DNA of 64,000 nt, from contig NC_135551.1 in assembly GCF_964340395.1 (NCBI RefSeq), positions 17,334,503 through 17,398,502 of the forward strand, given 5' to 3'. This document shows, piece by piece, positions 1 through 10,987 of the stretch. Position 1 is the first letter of the stretch. Each line of letters starts with the position of its first letter. The notes beneath the pieces were generated by a model. That model saw only the letters and a list, made by a program, of their open reading frames with translations, made no database searches and was not told where the DNA came from. The stretch comes from Glandiceps talaboti (lineage: Eukaryota; Hemichordata; Enteropneusta; Spengelidae). The translations under genes were made by a program, and so were the position numbers.

Positions 1-198
1 AAGTGATCAGTAGGATTTTGAAATTAATCCTAGCCTCAACTGGGAGCCAATGCAAGTCATAGAGTACAGGAGTAATGTTGTCGAATTTTCGTGTACAACT
101 GACAAGACGGGCTGCAGCATTCTGGAGTGACTGCAGACGATCTATCTGGTATTTTGGAACTCCATACAATAGACCATTGCAGTAATCGAGTCGGGATT
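1..198 (-). mobile_element. Non-LTR retrotransposon reverse transcriptase fragment
   Basis: Read on the minus strand from about 198 to the window edge, the frame is open. It contains LDYCNGLLYGVPKYQIDRLQ, then QNAAARLV, then ITPVLYDLHWLPV. This run is the well-known thumb-side segment of CR1/L2/Jockey-type LINE reverse transcriptases. The similarity stops abruptly at about 198, where AT-rich repeat sequence begins, so the copy looks 5'-truncated, as LINEs usually are. The rest would lie beyond position 1. No stop is visible in these 65 or so codons, so the copy may be fairly young. The exact clade cannot be set from this piece. Confidence 0.88.
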
Positions 199-943
199 AA
201 ATATATAAATATATAAATATATAAATATATAATAAATAGTTATAATCATGACATTCATGAATATTTACTACTAATAAAACGATAAACCAGATTTAAACTG
301 AAGGCCTTCCGTGAGGGCACAGTCTATACAGATTTTCGTACGTACACACTAATTATTGGAATGCAAAGTTCTTAGCTATAGCTATCATACATGATATATA
401 CCCATTAATTGGCAAATAGTTATGCCAAACTATAAGAAATCTGAAGTTTGTATACATAAAGGCCTAATTATCTAAAATCATTAATTATACAAATGAATAA
501 TATAGCTTTATAGGACACATGCAGTTTGTCATCATCAACGTGTACACCAAATTATATAGATTTTGAAGATTGTATATTCTTAAATCATTAATGTGTATTC
601 AGGTGGGATGTGTTGTGTTGTGGTTTGGTTTGGTGTGGTGTGGTGTGGTGTGGTGTGGTGTGGTGTGGTGTGGTGCGGTGTGGTGCCGTGCGGTTCTGTG
701 CGGTGTGGTGTGGTATGGTGTAGTGTAGTGTAGTGTAGTGTAGTGTAGTGTAGTGTAGTGTAGTGTAGTGTAGTGTACTGTACTGTACTGTACTGTGATG
801 CGATGAGATGTAATATAATGTGATGTGATGTGATGCAATGTGATGTGATGTGATGTGATGTGATGTGATGTGATAATGTAAAATAGTGAAAATTGCTCTA
901 GGCTATTTATCAAGTAATTATATTTGAGATTTACAAACTAATA
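199..943. repeat. AT-rich tract and pentanucleotide satellite
   Basis: An (atata)-type AT tract covers about 198-240. From about 603 to 872 there is a long run of related pentamers on the plus strand: (gtggt)n, then (gtagt)n, then (gatgt)n, with point variants between blocks. The open frame through it is only a by-product of the repeat. The interval 241-600 shows no gene-like features. Confidence 0.85.
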
Positions 944-3900
944 TTAAGATTCTCTGTATACCTTTTTCAACCTCCGATACATCACTAAACACGAGATAAT
1001 AACTACTATACCAATAATAATTATAACTAGCATGCTGCATATGACTGCTGTAGTGATTATCACCGTGCCATTCGAAGTACTCAGTAGAAGTGAACTATTC
1101 TTGCCAGCCTCTGTCAAAAACAATACAGAACGTAGTGAGCACATACATTTATGTATTTAATGTATCATAATAGGCTCTCTTACAATCCTCGGAGCTTTGC
1201 ATCACTAACTTGTTGTTTTGTATGTACCAATATCTACTGCTCGAATATCCTTGTACTGTGCGCCCTCATCGATCACAAAGGGCTAACCATTCGTTGACAG
1301 TACTGCGAAGCTCCATATTTATCAGAAAGCCATGAGCTTCGCCGGCAGTAACACGTCAACGAATGGTTAGCCCTATGTGGTCGATGAGGGCGCACAGTAT
1401 GCCGTAGATATCGGTACATATACAAAACTACCATTTTAGCGATGCGAAGCTCCGATGACTGTAAGAGAGTCTATTAAGATAATTAATGACAATGAACCCA
1501 TACAAATGTTATTTTGTTCCTATAGGATAAAAGTCACAAATATTAAATAGTCTAGGCTTATTACATACATAACAATGAAGTACATTGACTAACACGTCGA
1601 ACCTTTAGAAAGTTCGTTCAAGCAAACCAATGCAATATACCAATTAGATTGTTTACCTATCGGCACTTCCACATTTAAGAGAAAGGAAACGGTGTGAACA
1701 TCGTTTGTGTGATCGGCGTAGACTTTACATGTATAATATCCAGCATTACTTGATACCATGTTGAAGATAACTAATTCATTCGTGTACGTATAAAAATCCC
1801 TGAATCGCGTGCCATGGCGTTTTATATGGGTATTCCCGCTGCTCTTCACAATCTTGCCGTTCTGTTTGCACCATGACACATCAGAGGCATAGCGCATAGT
1901 TGCCTGACATCTCACGGTTAGATTTGTCCCAGCAGGAAGTGTTAACACTGAAATTTTGTCCGTCTTGATTTGATTAAATTGTTGAAATTCAAGTTTCAGT
2001 TCTATAGGGTCGAAAAGAGAAACAAAAGTAGAACTAACACATAATAGCCAAATACTGCAGTTTGCTTCAAGTTATCAGATATATTCTCACAGGTTTGCAA
2101 GTTTTTGGGCATGACTGGGAATTACTCGGTAAATTTTATACATCCATTGCATTTTGCTAAAAATACTACACTTCAGCAGAGAGACCACTAGAACTATTAA
2201 AGGAGAGGAATATTATAGGTGATGCATACGATACGACCAAAGGTGAGTAACAATCCGTGACAAATTCCGTCCACCCCTTCTCAAACCCCGAACACTTGTA
2301 AACCCCCCCCCCCAGATCCCTCATCCTTAGGATGCTTCTAACATATCAATTTTATACAACATAAATTTTCCCTCGGGGTTTTAATACCCGATCAACACGC
2401 ACGCCATTGCTGTCATCACTAGATAACATTGTAATGGTTCATGGTTATACGTGTAACTTAATTTTATAATACAGTTTGATCCCGCGCCCAATGAACAAAT
2501 TAAATGAACGCGTCGAGATATTGCTTCTGTCGTTCACCTTTAAAATGGTAAATACTCCGCAGACAGTCGTCGTGAGGTCTTGAAATGTCAATCTTAGCTT
2601 GTCAATCGGCCGGGTCGACACTCCTCTTTGAAAGAAGAATCGACTGAGTGTATTGTATTCTCTTACCGTAAAAAGGTTAGGTGTTTTTACGACGATATAT
2701 TTGAACTGAAAACAAATGACGCAAACAATATTTACTTACCGTAGACACACAAGGTGATACCTCGTCTCTGCTGATGAGATAGGCTGGTACTTACACCGTA
2801 TCTCCTAAATAAAAGTATACATTTATACGTTGTTTCATCAAAAAAACTTACGTTCCGTATTATCAAATTTGGAAAAACCGAAACATTATATCTAGAATCG
2901 ACCACGTATTCTTTCGGTTGTCGATCAAAGATCTTGCCAGCGATGGAAACGCCGTTATCTTTTATGAACCATCTTACTGACGTGATGGCGTAGAGAACAT
3001 TTCTAGTCGGTGGCTTGAAACGACAGGTAAGTAGAACGTCTTCTCCGACAGAAGTATGTATTTTATTCTGATCCCCGGCCGTATATTTCATCAACACTGA
3101 AAGAAAAGGAATAAATTAAATGCAACTAAAGCGCAATAACGTCTCTGTAAATAAGGCCTAGGTGCAGGTAATGGTTGCCATCTTTTGTAGGAAAAGCATG
3201 GCATATAATTATTATATTTTCAATGATATTTTATTTCGACCTAGGCAAGAAGAAACACGTATATATCATCAAGTTTAGGTTATTGATTACTTCTTTTATA
3301 CATTTTGACGTACTTAATTGAGAATATTTTACTTTCAATTTGTATTGTTTCTACCGGTATATGAGTTGTTTCTGTTTCGTTTTATACATTTGAAATAGGG
3401 TTATCCAAGTGTTTTGAAACGGGAAAGCCCCCCCCTTTTTTTTTTACATATTAGACACAATATACCCACTATAAAAATGTATTCCTGGTTGCATTATACC
3501 ATATTAGGTCGAACCAAGTGATGTTGTTATAATCCGATAATATGTCGTGATAACTCGGTTTCGAAGTGTTGCATTATTGCGTATATTTTAAGACGTGACG
3601 TATCACATTACATATACATGTATGTAGTTCTGGGGAGACACACCGTATGTGTCACGATTCTGTGACTCATAATTCCTGCAAGCACTAAAAGGCGAACACC
3701 ACTCAATGAAATAAAGGCATTTTCGTAATCTTTGGGTTCTGGAGAGTCGTTTAACGATTTCACGGTACATCAATTTTCGTGTGATTGCCAAGAAAGGCCA
3801 AAGTAAACCATAGACCCTACACGATTCGTGCAGGGTTTATGGTTGAACATTGTTTCAGATTTATTGTCCTAACAACGGTCCAGTGTGACGTCATGTGAGT

Positions 3901-5412
3901 CAACAGTCATGCATATATTAGATGAACAAGTATTCATGACCTTCTTTGTCGCATCAAGGTCACAATGGCTCTCCAGAACCCAAAGTTTACAAAAAATCAC
4001 TTTACTTCCTTGACTAACCCCCCCCCCCCCCTCTCACTGTATTAAAGCAAACTCAGTGTAAAAAATATCGATGCAATGATCAACTTGCTGGCTCTAATTA
4101 CAACTCATTATTTAAAACTTAATCCTACCAATCAGTTTTCATTCAGGTTTAGGTTTTGAATCCTACATAAATCCCGGTCCACTTTAAAATGCCAAATGAC
4201 CATATTTCATATATTTTTATAAATAAAGCGGAACACGCCCTTTCGAAACAACGTCACCGCTTCACATATATGTGTAAACATTTTATTCAATTATTTGTAA
4301 AACGAAAACCCCAAAACCGTGGGAGTAGGTTGTACAGCATCGCATCACGTGACAACATCAGGGTAAAGTGTAATGTGTAATGTGACACTAGTAGGGCACG
4401 TGGCTGGAAGTTTCCAGACCCTTTTCCGCTAAAGCAGCTGCAGGTCAGTACTATCATGACCTGGGGTCATGAAATACTTACCTATGAATAGTATGATGAT
4501 GTATACAGGAACGATATATTTTGAACTTTACTCGGAATCACAACTTAATGTCGGATCCGGGGCTTTTTAAGCATAACATTGAAGTTTTTGAAATTTGAAA
4601 GTAGTTTAACGGCTTTTAAGCATTTATATATACTTCTGGAATTATTGTTCGTTTGTTATAATTTTTTATATGACAATAACAGGAAACAAATAAAAATTAA
4701 AATTGCATGAAGCATGACCATTTGTTATTGAGGCGTGGAAATGTTCTATAATTTTAGATATGATATACAGATTAAAGGCGGCCATTTTGCAGGAGTGTTA
4801 TTTAGACCACAGAATAATCAATTTTGTTCTCGCTATTTTCTGGATTTCTAATATCATATCTCTATATTCCAAATGTAAAGTTTTAAATATTGCCACCATA
4901 ACTATTGTTTCCTAGGCATCTCACTGTTTTTCCCCCTTTTCCTACTTTATCACTGTCATATCAGAGTTTACCATTTTTACATTAACATTAGATTTCTATT
5001 AAACCCTAGAACAAACTCACGGTCAACTTGAGCTTGAGGTCAAGACTAACTCATTAACATTCCAAAATTGCACAAGTCGTTATACATTTTTATAGATTTC
5101 TGGAAACGCCAGTCGTATTGTAGTTTTGCTCATTTTGAAGATTCTAAAAAAATTGTTAGACTTTAATGAAATGAATATGATGATGTGGTAATACTATAAT
5201 TATACATTGAGATCTATTATGTAAAGCACTCAATTGCACACCTCTCAACTCGACAGGTGAAATAAATAAACTATAAACAGTCTCGTCTTCAACAAACTCA
5301 ACAATGTGTTGTGAATATCAACAATAACAGGTTATCATAACTTACTTGTGGCCATCAGTAACACTATCTTGCCTGTGGAAAACCCGGTGACACCTTTAAC
5401 TCTTGATGTCAT
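944..5412 (-). CDS. Immunoglobulin-superfamily type I membrane protein
   Basis: Four exons on the minus strand join in phase 1, as is usual for Ig-domain exons: 5412-5346, 3096-2740, 1947-1657 and 1110-944, giving 293 aa. Exon 1 starts with MTSRVKG and has a hydrophobic stretch (KIVLLMAT) that can serve as a signal peptide. Exon 2 is a V-like Ig domain with LLTC, VRWF, then the NLIIRNVSFFDETTYKC strand. Exon 3 is a second Ig domain with LTVRCQA, VSWCKQ, and LVIFNMVSSNAGYYTC. Exon 4 holds a transmembrane helix (VIITTAVICSMLVIIIIGIV) and a short basic tail, YRRLKKVYRES, without an obvious signalling motif. It probably acts as a surface recognition or adhesion protein; the ligand cannot be told. 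All splice sites fit GT/AG, but exon 1 is the least certain, and additional exons in the 2.2-kb first intron are possible. Confidence 0.72.
1171..1473. mobile_element. Foldback (MITE-like) element, 303 bp
   Basis: Lies in the last intron of the Ig gene. The left end taggctctcttacaatcctc and the right end gatgactgtaagagagtcta are inverted copies. Complementarity continues inward: gcgccctcatcgatcaca near 1260 pairs with tgtggtcgatgagggcgc near 1380, and ctaaccattcgttgac pairs with its complement. A TA dinucleotide flanks both ends and could be the target duplication. No coding capacity. Confidence 0.82.
2445..2705 (-). pseudogene. Decayed Ig-like exon next to the V-domain exon
   Basis: After a good acceptor (ttttcag) at 2706-2707 an open frame of 86 codons plus stop reads DKLRLTFQDLTTTVCGVFTI and then STRSFNLFIG. 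This matches the E-F-G strand half of an Ig domain, but the YxC cysteine is replaced (GVFTI). It sits only 34 bp from the donor of the V-domain exon. Its frame (phase 0) does not fit that donor (phase 1), and no usable GT donor follows the domain end. It is best read as a relic Ig exon inside the intron between 2739 and 1948. Confidence 0.45.
3674..4010. mobile_element. Foldback element, 'ggttctggagag' family copy 1
   Basis: The left half has ggcgaacaccactc and then ctttgggttctggagagtcg. The right half has the complement, ggctctccagaacccaaag, at about 3967-3985. It also lies within the first intron of the Ig gene. Copies with the same end sequence occur near 13.1, 37.7, 55.5 and 62.5 kb. Confidence 0.75.
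4806..5070. mobile_element. Diverged solo arm of the 8.3-kb transposon's inverted repeat
   Basis: The order of sequence blocks follows the arms at 8289-8565 and 9522-9821: ccacag, then atcaattttgttctcgc, then tggatttctaatat, then tctcactgttttt, tatcagagttta, acaaactcac and taactcattaa. Identity is clearly lower than between the two arms of the intact element. No second arm was seen nearby, so this is an older solo or deleted copy. Confidence 0.65.
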
Positions 5413-7115
5413 GCTGTGTTCATCATACAAGTAAACAAATGTCTCTAGTTCGAATAAAAACCTGTGTATATAGGTTCGAAGATCACGAATTGAAATGATG
5501 ATAATAATGTCCCCCAAAACATCCCAAAATAGTGGAGATGTTTACCAGCAAGTAACGATACTTGGCTCGGCGCCAATAAAGCCACGACCAAAATGTAATC
5601 TTTCACTATGAGTCATCATACAGTTTCAGTTACCTTTAATGGTCACGAATTTTGACGATCACACCCGAACAAATGTCGAGGCTATAACAAGAATTGCTGA
5701 ACAGATGTAGATGTTCAATTTACTTGGTAACTTCATTCGATCATCTCGTGTTTATTTATAATGACTGAGTCCTAATTTCACCTTCCCTCTACGGGGGAGG
5801 GGGGAGGGGTAACTGCCATTGACGGTAATACTAGGAGGAAGCGCCTGCCCAAAGGTTTGTTTGACAAGTGTAATAATATTGTTTCTGTAGGCAATATAAG
5901 GGGAGAACCATTTGATGTCTTGGGAACCGGGGAAGGGGGAAGGGGGGGGGGGGGACAGGACACCCCCCCCCCCCCGACAAATGCCCACGAACTACGGTAG
6001 GACTATGGCTCACGATTCAACCAAGAAAGGCATGTTTTTTAGGGTTACTTAGCATTTCTACTATAGTGCGATTGTAAGACGTGATTTCAGGCGGTGTACA
6101 TAAAATTAAATATATGGTTTTATCATTTTAGCATTATGCAATCAGATTCCAAAGTTCTACTCAAATTGTTGCCCATTTCGAGAATAGTCATGTGCTTGAC
6201 TTTTTTAGAGGAATAGCCCACAACCTCCAGTATTGAATAGTATAGCACTGTTTAGTGTTTATGCAATCAGATTCCGGAGTTCTACACTCAAGCAATTCAT
6301 TTTAACTGCCTTTATTTACAAATCAAATCCCGTGTTCAAGTTATCACACTTTGTTGTTTGTATTTTTATTTATTGTCGTCACAATTTCAGTCTAATGTCG
6401 AATTAAATGTGACCTACGGTGGCGTTTGCCGAGGGGGGGGGGCAGTTGTCCGGGGCGTTTGTCCTAGAACCCGGGGGGGGGGGATTGTCGGCAGGTGAAG
6501 GAGAAAAAATAAATTTGATCCCATAATGGCTTGAGAAAATTAAACTGCTCTCCAACAGACAGAAGTACAAAAAAAAATTAACAGTTGCGACATGCTGAAA
6601 TCAGCAAAATTTGGGTTTCGGATTTTCTCCTTCTTCTCTGGAGGGTGGCGCTAATAATTTCAATATTTTTTTTCAGCATTTATGATATAAGGGTTCCTTT
6701 ACAAAATTAGAATAGAATAGAATAGAATAGAATAGAATAGAATAGAATAGAATAGAATAGAATAGAATAGAATAGAACATAATAGAATAGAATAGAATAG
6801 CATAGAATAGAATAGAATAGAATACGATAGAATCTTTTATTGCATACGTTAAGAAAACTACATTTCTTCATTGGATTTCTGCAATAAGTGTATGGTGCAT
6901 ATATCGCTCGTATCCTAGATTGGAGGACTGAAGAGCAATCAATGACAAAAATTAAAGAGAAAACAAAAGTGCATATTCTTGAATAAAATGACACTATATA
7001 CCTTATGAATCAAACGTATAGAAAAAAAACTCGAAGTGAGTCTTTTAAATGACGTCTACTCATTTACTGCTGCTAGTACTTTTACTACGTGATACACACC
7101 GTTCTCACTCACTCA

Positions 7116-7150
<35 letters not shown>

Positions 7151-8288
7151 GCGCGAGGGAACACACGCTCACACATGCACGCACGCACACACGATAACGG
7201 TTACTTACCTAAGACGTGAACAGACGGCGCCCTCAACGGCGTGAATTCACAGAAAACGAAGGGGATTTCCAAACTCACGCGTCACGTCACGTGTGAATGA
7301 CATCACTCTTACTCACCTTCGGCATCCAAGTTATAACCCATGACAATGAACGGCCGTTTACAGTTTATGGTAAGTAGATATAAAACAGTAAGTATATTGA
7401 TACCATGTGTAACTTTACAATACCCTATATTATACGTTTTAGAATAACTTTGAAAAGTACTGATTAGACAATGCCAGAATTGCATACCACAAACTACTCT
7501 TACGCATTTACATTGTATACAATATATTCCATGTCGGGCGCGCCATGGCCTCACATGGCAGGTAAAGTTTGGGTTATGAGAGGTGCAGACATTTAATTTT
7601 TTGTTAAGATTCAGGACACTCGAGCTCTGAAATGTCTGCGTTCGTTTGTTTGTTTGTTCGTACGTACGATAGTGTGAACTTCAAGATACTCGGTGAAATG
7701 TGGCATTCCTTACCAGTAAGATCTTATATATAACAATTAGAAGACTGCGTCACACGTCAGGGGAATTTCCTAAGAAAGTGTATTAAATAGGCGTCACTTT
7801 ATAGGGTGAATAGCTCACCACCATTTTTCACAACTATTGTCTGGTCTCTTTACCACACCTGAATAGTGTCACATTTATTGTTTACTTTCTCCTAGCTATT
7901 TCTATTTTTCTCCCTTTTTTGTTGGAAATAAAAAAAAATTGATTTCAATTTATTTTAAAAGTATACACATAATAGATCCTAGGGAATTACAATAACATAA
8001 GGACTACATACTCCATAGGCATAGATAACAGAACATGAAATACTAAAACTACTAGTATTCTGTTTGAATCCAAATACTTCTCTTGCTTCATTCAACACTG
8101 AGAGAATTAATTCGTTTGAAAGTTACTTCACCATCTCAGCATTGATATTCCTGACTTCTTGTTAGGACCCCTCACTTTTGAAATCATTGATTAAATGTTG
8201 AGTTTTCATTGACAAAATAAAAAAAAACAATAGAAAAAAAAACTATTAGAGTAGTTTTATTCAACAAATGTATATTCTTTGGCATTAC
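5413..8288. other. Intergenic region with homopolymer and microsatellite tracts
   Basis: No gene is supported here. The tract 5794-5975 is rich in G and C homopolymers (a run of about 14 G followed shortly by about 13 C), and further G runs lie at 6433-6483. A pentamer (tagaa)n fills about 6708-6830 and is followed by aatcttttattgcat, resembling the 3' tail of a minus-strand retroelement. A (ac)n tract lies at about 7119-7146. The frames seen over these tracts are low-complexity artefacts. Confidence 0.8.
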
Positions 8289-9821
8289 CACAGGGTAAAG
8301 GACTAATGATCAATTTTGTACTCGCGATTTTCGTAATATTATTTTCAGTATATTTCAAATAAAGTTTCCTCTCACTGTTTTTTTCTATTTCCTACCTGAT
8401 ATCAATGTCTTATCTGAGTTTATCAGCTTTGCATTAATTAGTAGCTTGCTAAAACAAACTCACTATTTGCCCAAATTAACGCATTATACCATGAGTGTAA
8501 ACATCTACTGATACGACTAATGGTAATACACGGAAAGGGGTGAAACTCCAAAGGGACGTGTCCAGAAATTTGCAAAGAAATCAACTTTCAAACGGTAAAA
8601 TGGTAATTCCACAACCAGAAATCCTTAAAGTTCAAATGAAGGGAAGCATTGATGAAGTTACAGCATTGAAGCTTGTCTGTAAGTGCCCTAACATGAAACC
8701 CGGCCAACACACTGACGATGTCCCGATGACATCCGTAAAGCAGGAAGTCGGAAGTTGAAACCTTTGACCCCTGAGTTGTTTATTACTGGCGATATGTGCC
8801 TAACTTGTAAACAAATTACCCAGGATTCTCTGGGAATAAACTCGCATTCTGTCAATGCTATCTTCGCTTCGTAGCAAATGTTGGGACATAAGGAAGGAGA
8901 AAAGGGTAAAATACACTCATGAAACACTGCACAGAAGTCAATACTTTTTTCATTTTTGAGTTTCGTCCTACATTTTCCTCATTTTTGTGACGTTTTCGCA
9001 CTATTTAATAAAAACCAAAAGACCTATCATGTACCAAACGACGCGACGTTCTATTTTCGAAAATGTCGATCGTGCTGCGCTGCACGGGTTACATTTAGGG
9101 GATATTTTGGGTTTTCAATCGTGAATATCTATCATGCAAGTATTTCTTCGAATATCGGCTTTTAAATATATCATCCATGCTACATTTTTCACGATAGACA
9201 TTTTTGGTTTTCAATCGTGAATATCTATCGTGCAAGCATTTCTTGGACAACGTCGGCTTTTTAATATGTCAATCCTACATCCATGATCCTAATGAACGAC
9301 ACACTGTTTTGTCCAGGCGACAGATGTTTTTGGTTTTCAATCGTGTCAAAACTGTCTTCGCAAGCATTTCTTAAAATACCATGTACGTCGGCTTTTTAAT
9401 TTGAGAATGAAATAACAATATACATGATAATAACATATGCATGATTTTACCATTTGTTTATTTCCTGTTGTTTTGTGAATTCATGAATAAATTAAGTGGC
9501 AGGGTGATTTACGGATGTCCTCTGGACACGTCCCTTTGGAGTTTCACCCCTTTCCGTGTATTACCATTTAGTCGGATCAGTAGATGTTTACACTCACGGC
9601 ATAATGCGTTAATTTGGGCAAATAGTGAGTTTGTTCTAGCAAGCTACTAATTAATGCAAAGCTGATAAACTCAGATAAGACATTGATATCAGGTAGGAAA
9701 TAGAAAAAAAAAACAGTGAGAGGAAACAGTATTTAAAACTTTATTTGAAATATACAAAAAATAATATTAGAAATCCGGAAAATCGCGAGTACAAAATTGA
9801 TCATTTGTCCTTTACCCTGTG
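8289..9821. mobile_element. DNA transposon with long terminal inverted repeats, hAT-like
   Basis: The arms 8289-8565 and 9522-9821 are inverted copies of each other with few differences and small indels. Both ends read cacagggtaaaggac from outside in. The flanks are ggcattac at 8281-8288 and (g)gcattac at 9821/9822-9828, a 7-8 bp target-site duplication that fits hAT-type insertion. The core of about 960 bp has no transposase, so the copy is non-autonomous. The core includes a short open frame (8540-8758) and about three tandem units of roughly 110 bp that begin with ttttggttttcaatcgtg near 9107, 9205 and 9328. Confidence 0.85.
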
Positions 9822-10681
9822 GCATTACAAATAAGATGGGACATAACAGGTGGGTTGGTGGCTAGCGCTTCTAGGTGGATGGACGGGGCGGGGTGGGTGG
9901 TATTTTAGCAATAAGAAAACAAATCATTTACTTGCATTTTTTTTATATAATTGGTGATTTCAATTTCCCATCTTGCAGTGCATTCATATATTTTCCTTGC
10001 ATGTATTACCCTCTTTTGTGTATAGCTTATTCAAGGCCTGTGGGGATATGAGTGAGGGTGGAGAGGGGTGGGATCAATCCCAGGTTTTGTATTAATATCA
10101 TCTTTTAGATTTTTAAATCATTATTGTTGTTGCATCATTATCACCTTAATTATCACTATCACCGTAAGGATTATATAGCTCTGACCAACTTTTTCTATTA
10201 AGATAACTCTGTCAGACATTTATTTTTCAAGTCTGAATTTTTTTTTCTAATTTGAACTGGACCTTTATCATGTTATCAGTCATTCTTTACAAACCATCAA
10301 AGCAAATGTTCAGACAGTGTTATGTTTCCTAATATTTATCTTTGTTCTGCCAAGGAAAATATCAGTGAACTAAGGAGCCTTGTCACTTTGAGTCGCTAGA
10401 CGTTTAGTGATAAAACTCTTAGGTCACAAGGTTTTTCAAGTGATGAAACCCTTAAATCACTAGTAATAGAGACTTTGAAGGGCTTAATTGACTACCATTA
10501 TTTAAGCATTACAGATTGAATAACATAGACACACATTGTCATCATGTAGAACGACCAGGGTGTAAATCCCATTTTATTGTTCAAACATGTTCAACTTGGC
10601 TTGCAAAACATTATAAGCGAATATTTTTTCTGTCTTCATCAGAGTTTGACATAGTATTTTGTTTACTTTCTTCCATTTTAG
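9822..10681. other. Region upstream of the TNFR-like exons
   Basis: The first exon of the TNFR-like gene, with its start codon and signal peptide, should lie here or further left, but I could not identify it. A diverged copy of the small ttcagcc-ended foldback family lies at about 10330-10450 (aatatttatctttgttctgc, then cactttgagtcgctagacg, then cttaggtcacaagg). Otherwise nothing is recognised. Confidence 0.5.
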
Positions 10682-10954
10682 CTGTTCTTGGTAGTGGGGG
10701 CTAATATTGTGCAGAGTAAACAGCAATGTTTAACTGAAAAACAAATGAATGACCTGACTGAGGTAGAGGAGAGTGGATATAAAGTGGTTAATGATAGTTG
10801 TAAGGCTCTTATATATAATAAAGATGGTCACATTCCCACAATACTGGTAAGTCACTCTGTTTTATTTAGCACAACTGGACCCATAAGGTTCAGTAGTTCT
10901 ATAGGCGCAATACGGTGTCTGTCTGTCAGTTTGTTTGTCTGTCTGTCTGCCTGT

Positions 10955-10987
<33 letters not shown>

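Noticed and set aside
599-913. His/Thr-rich minus-strand frame
   Set aside because: Made entirely by a pentanucleotide repeat; no homology or splice context.
5752-6013. Three overlapping Pro-rich frames
   Set aside because: They arise from G and C homopolymers and differ only by frame; no conserved motif.
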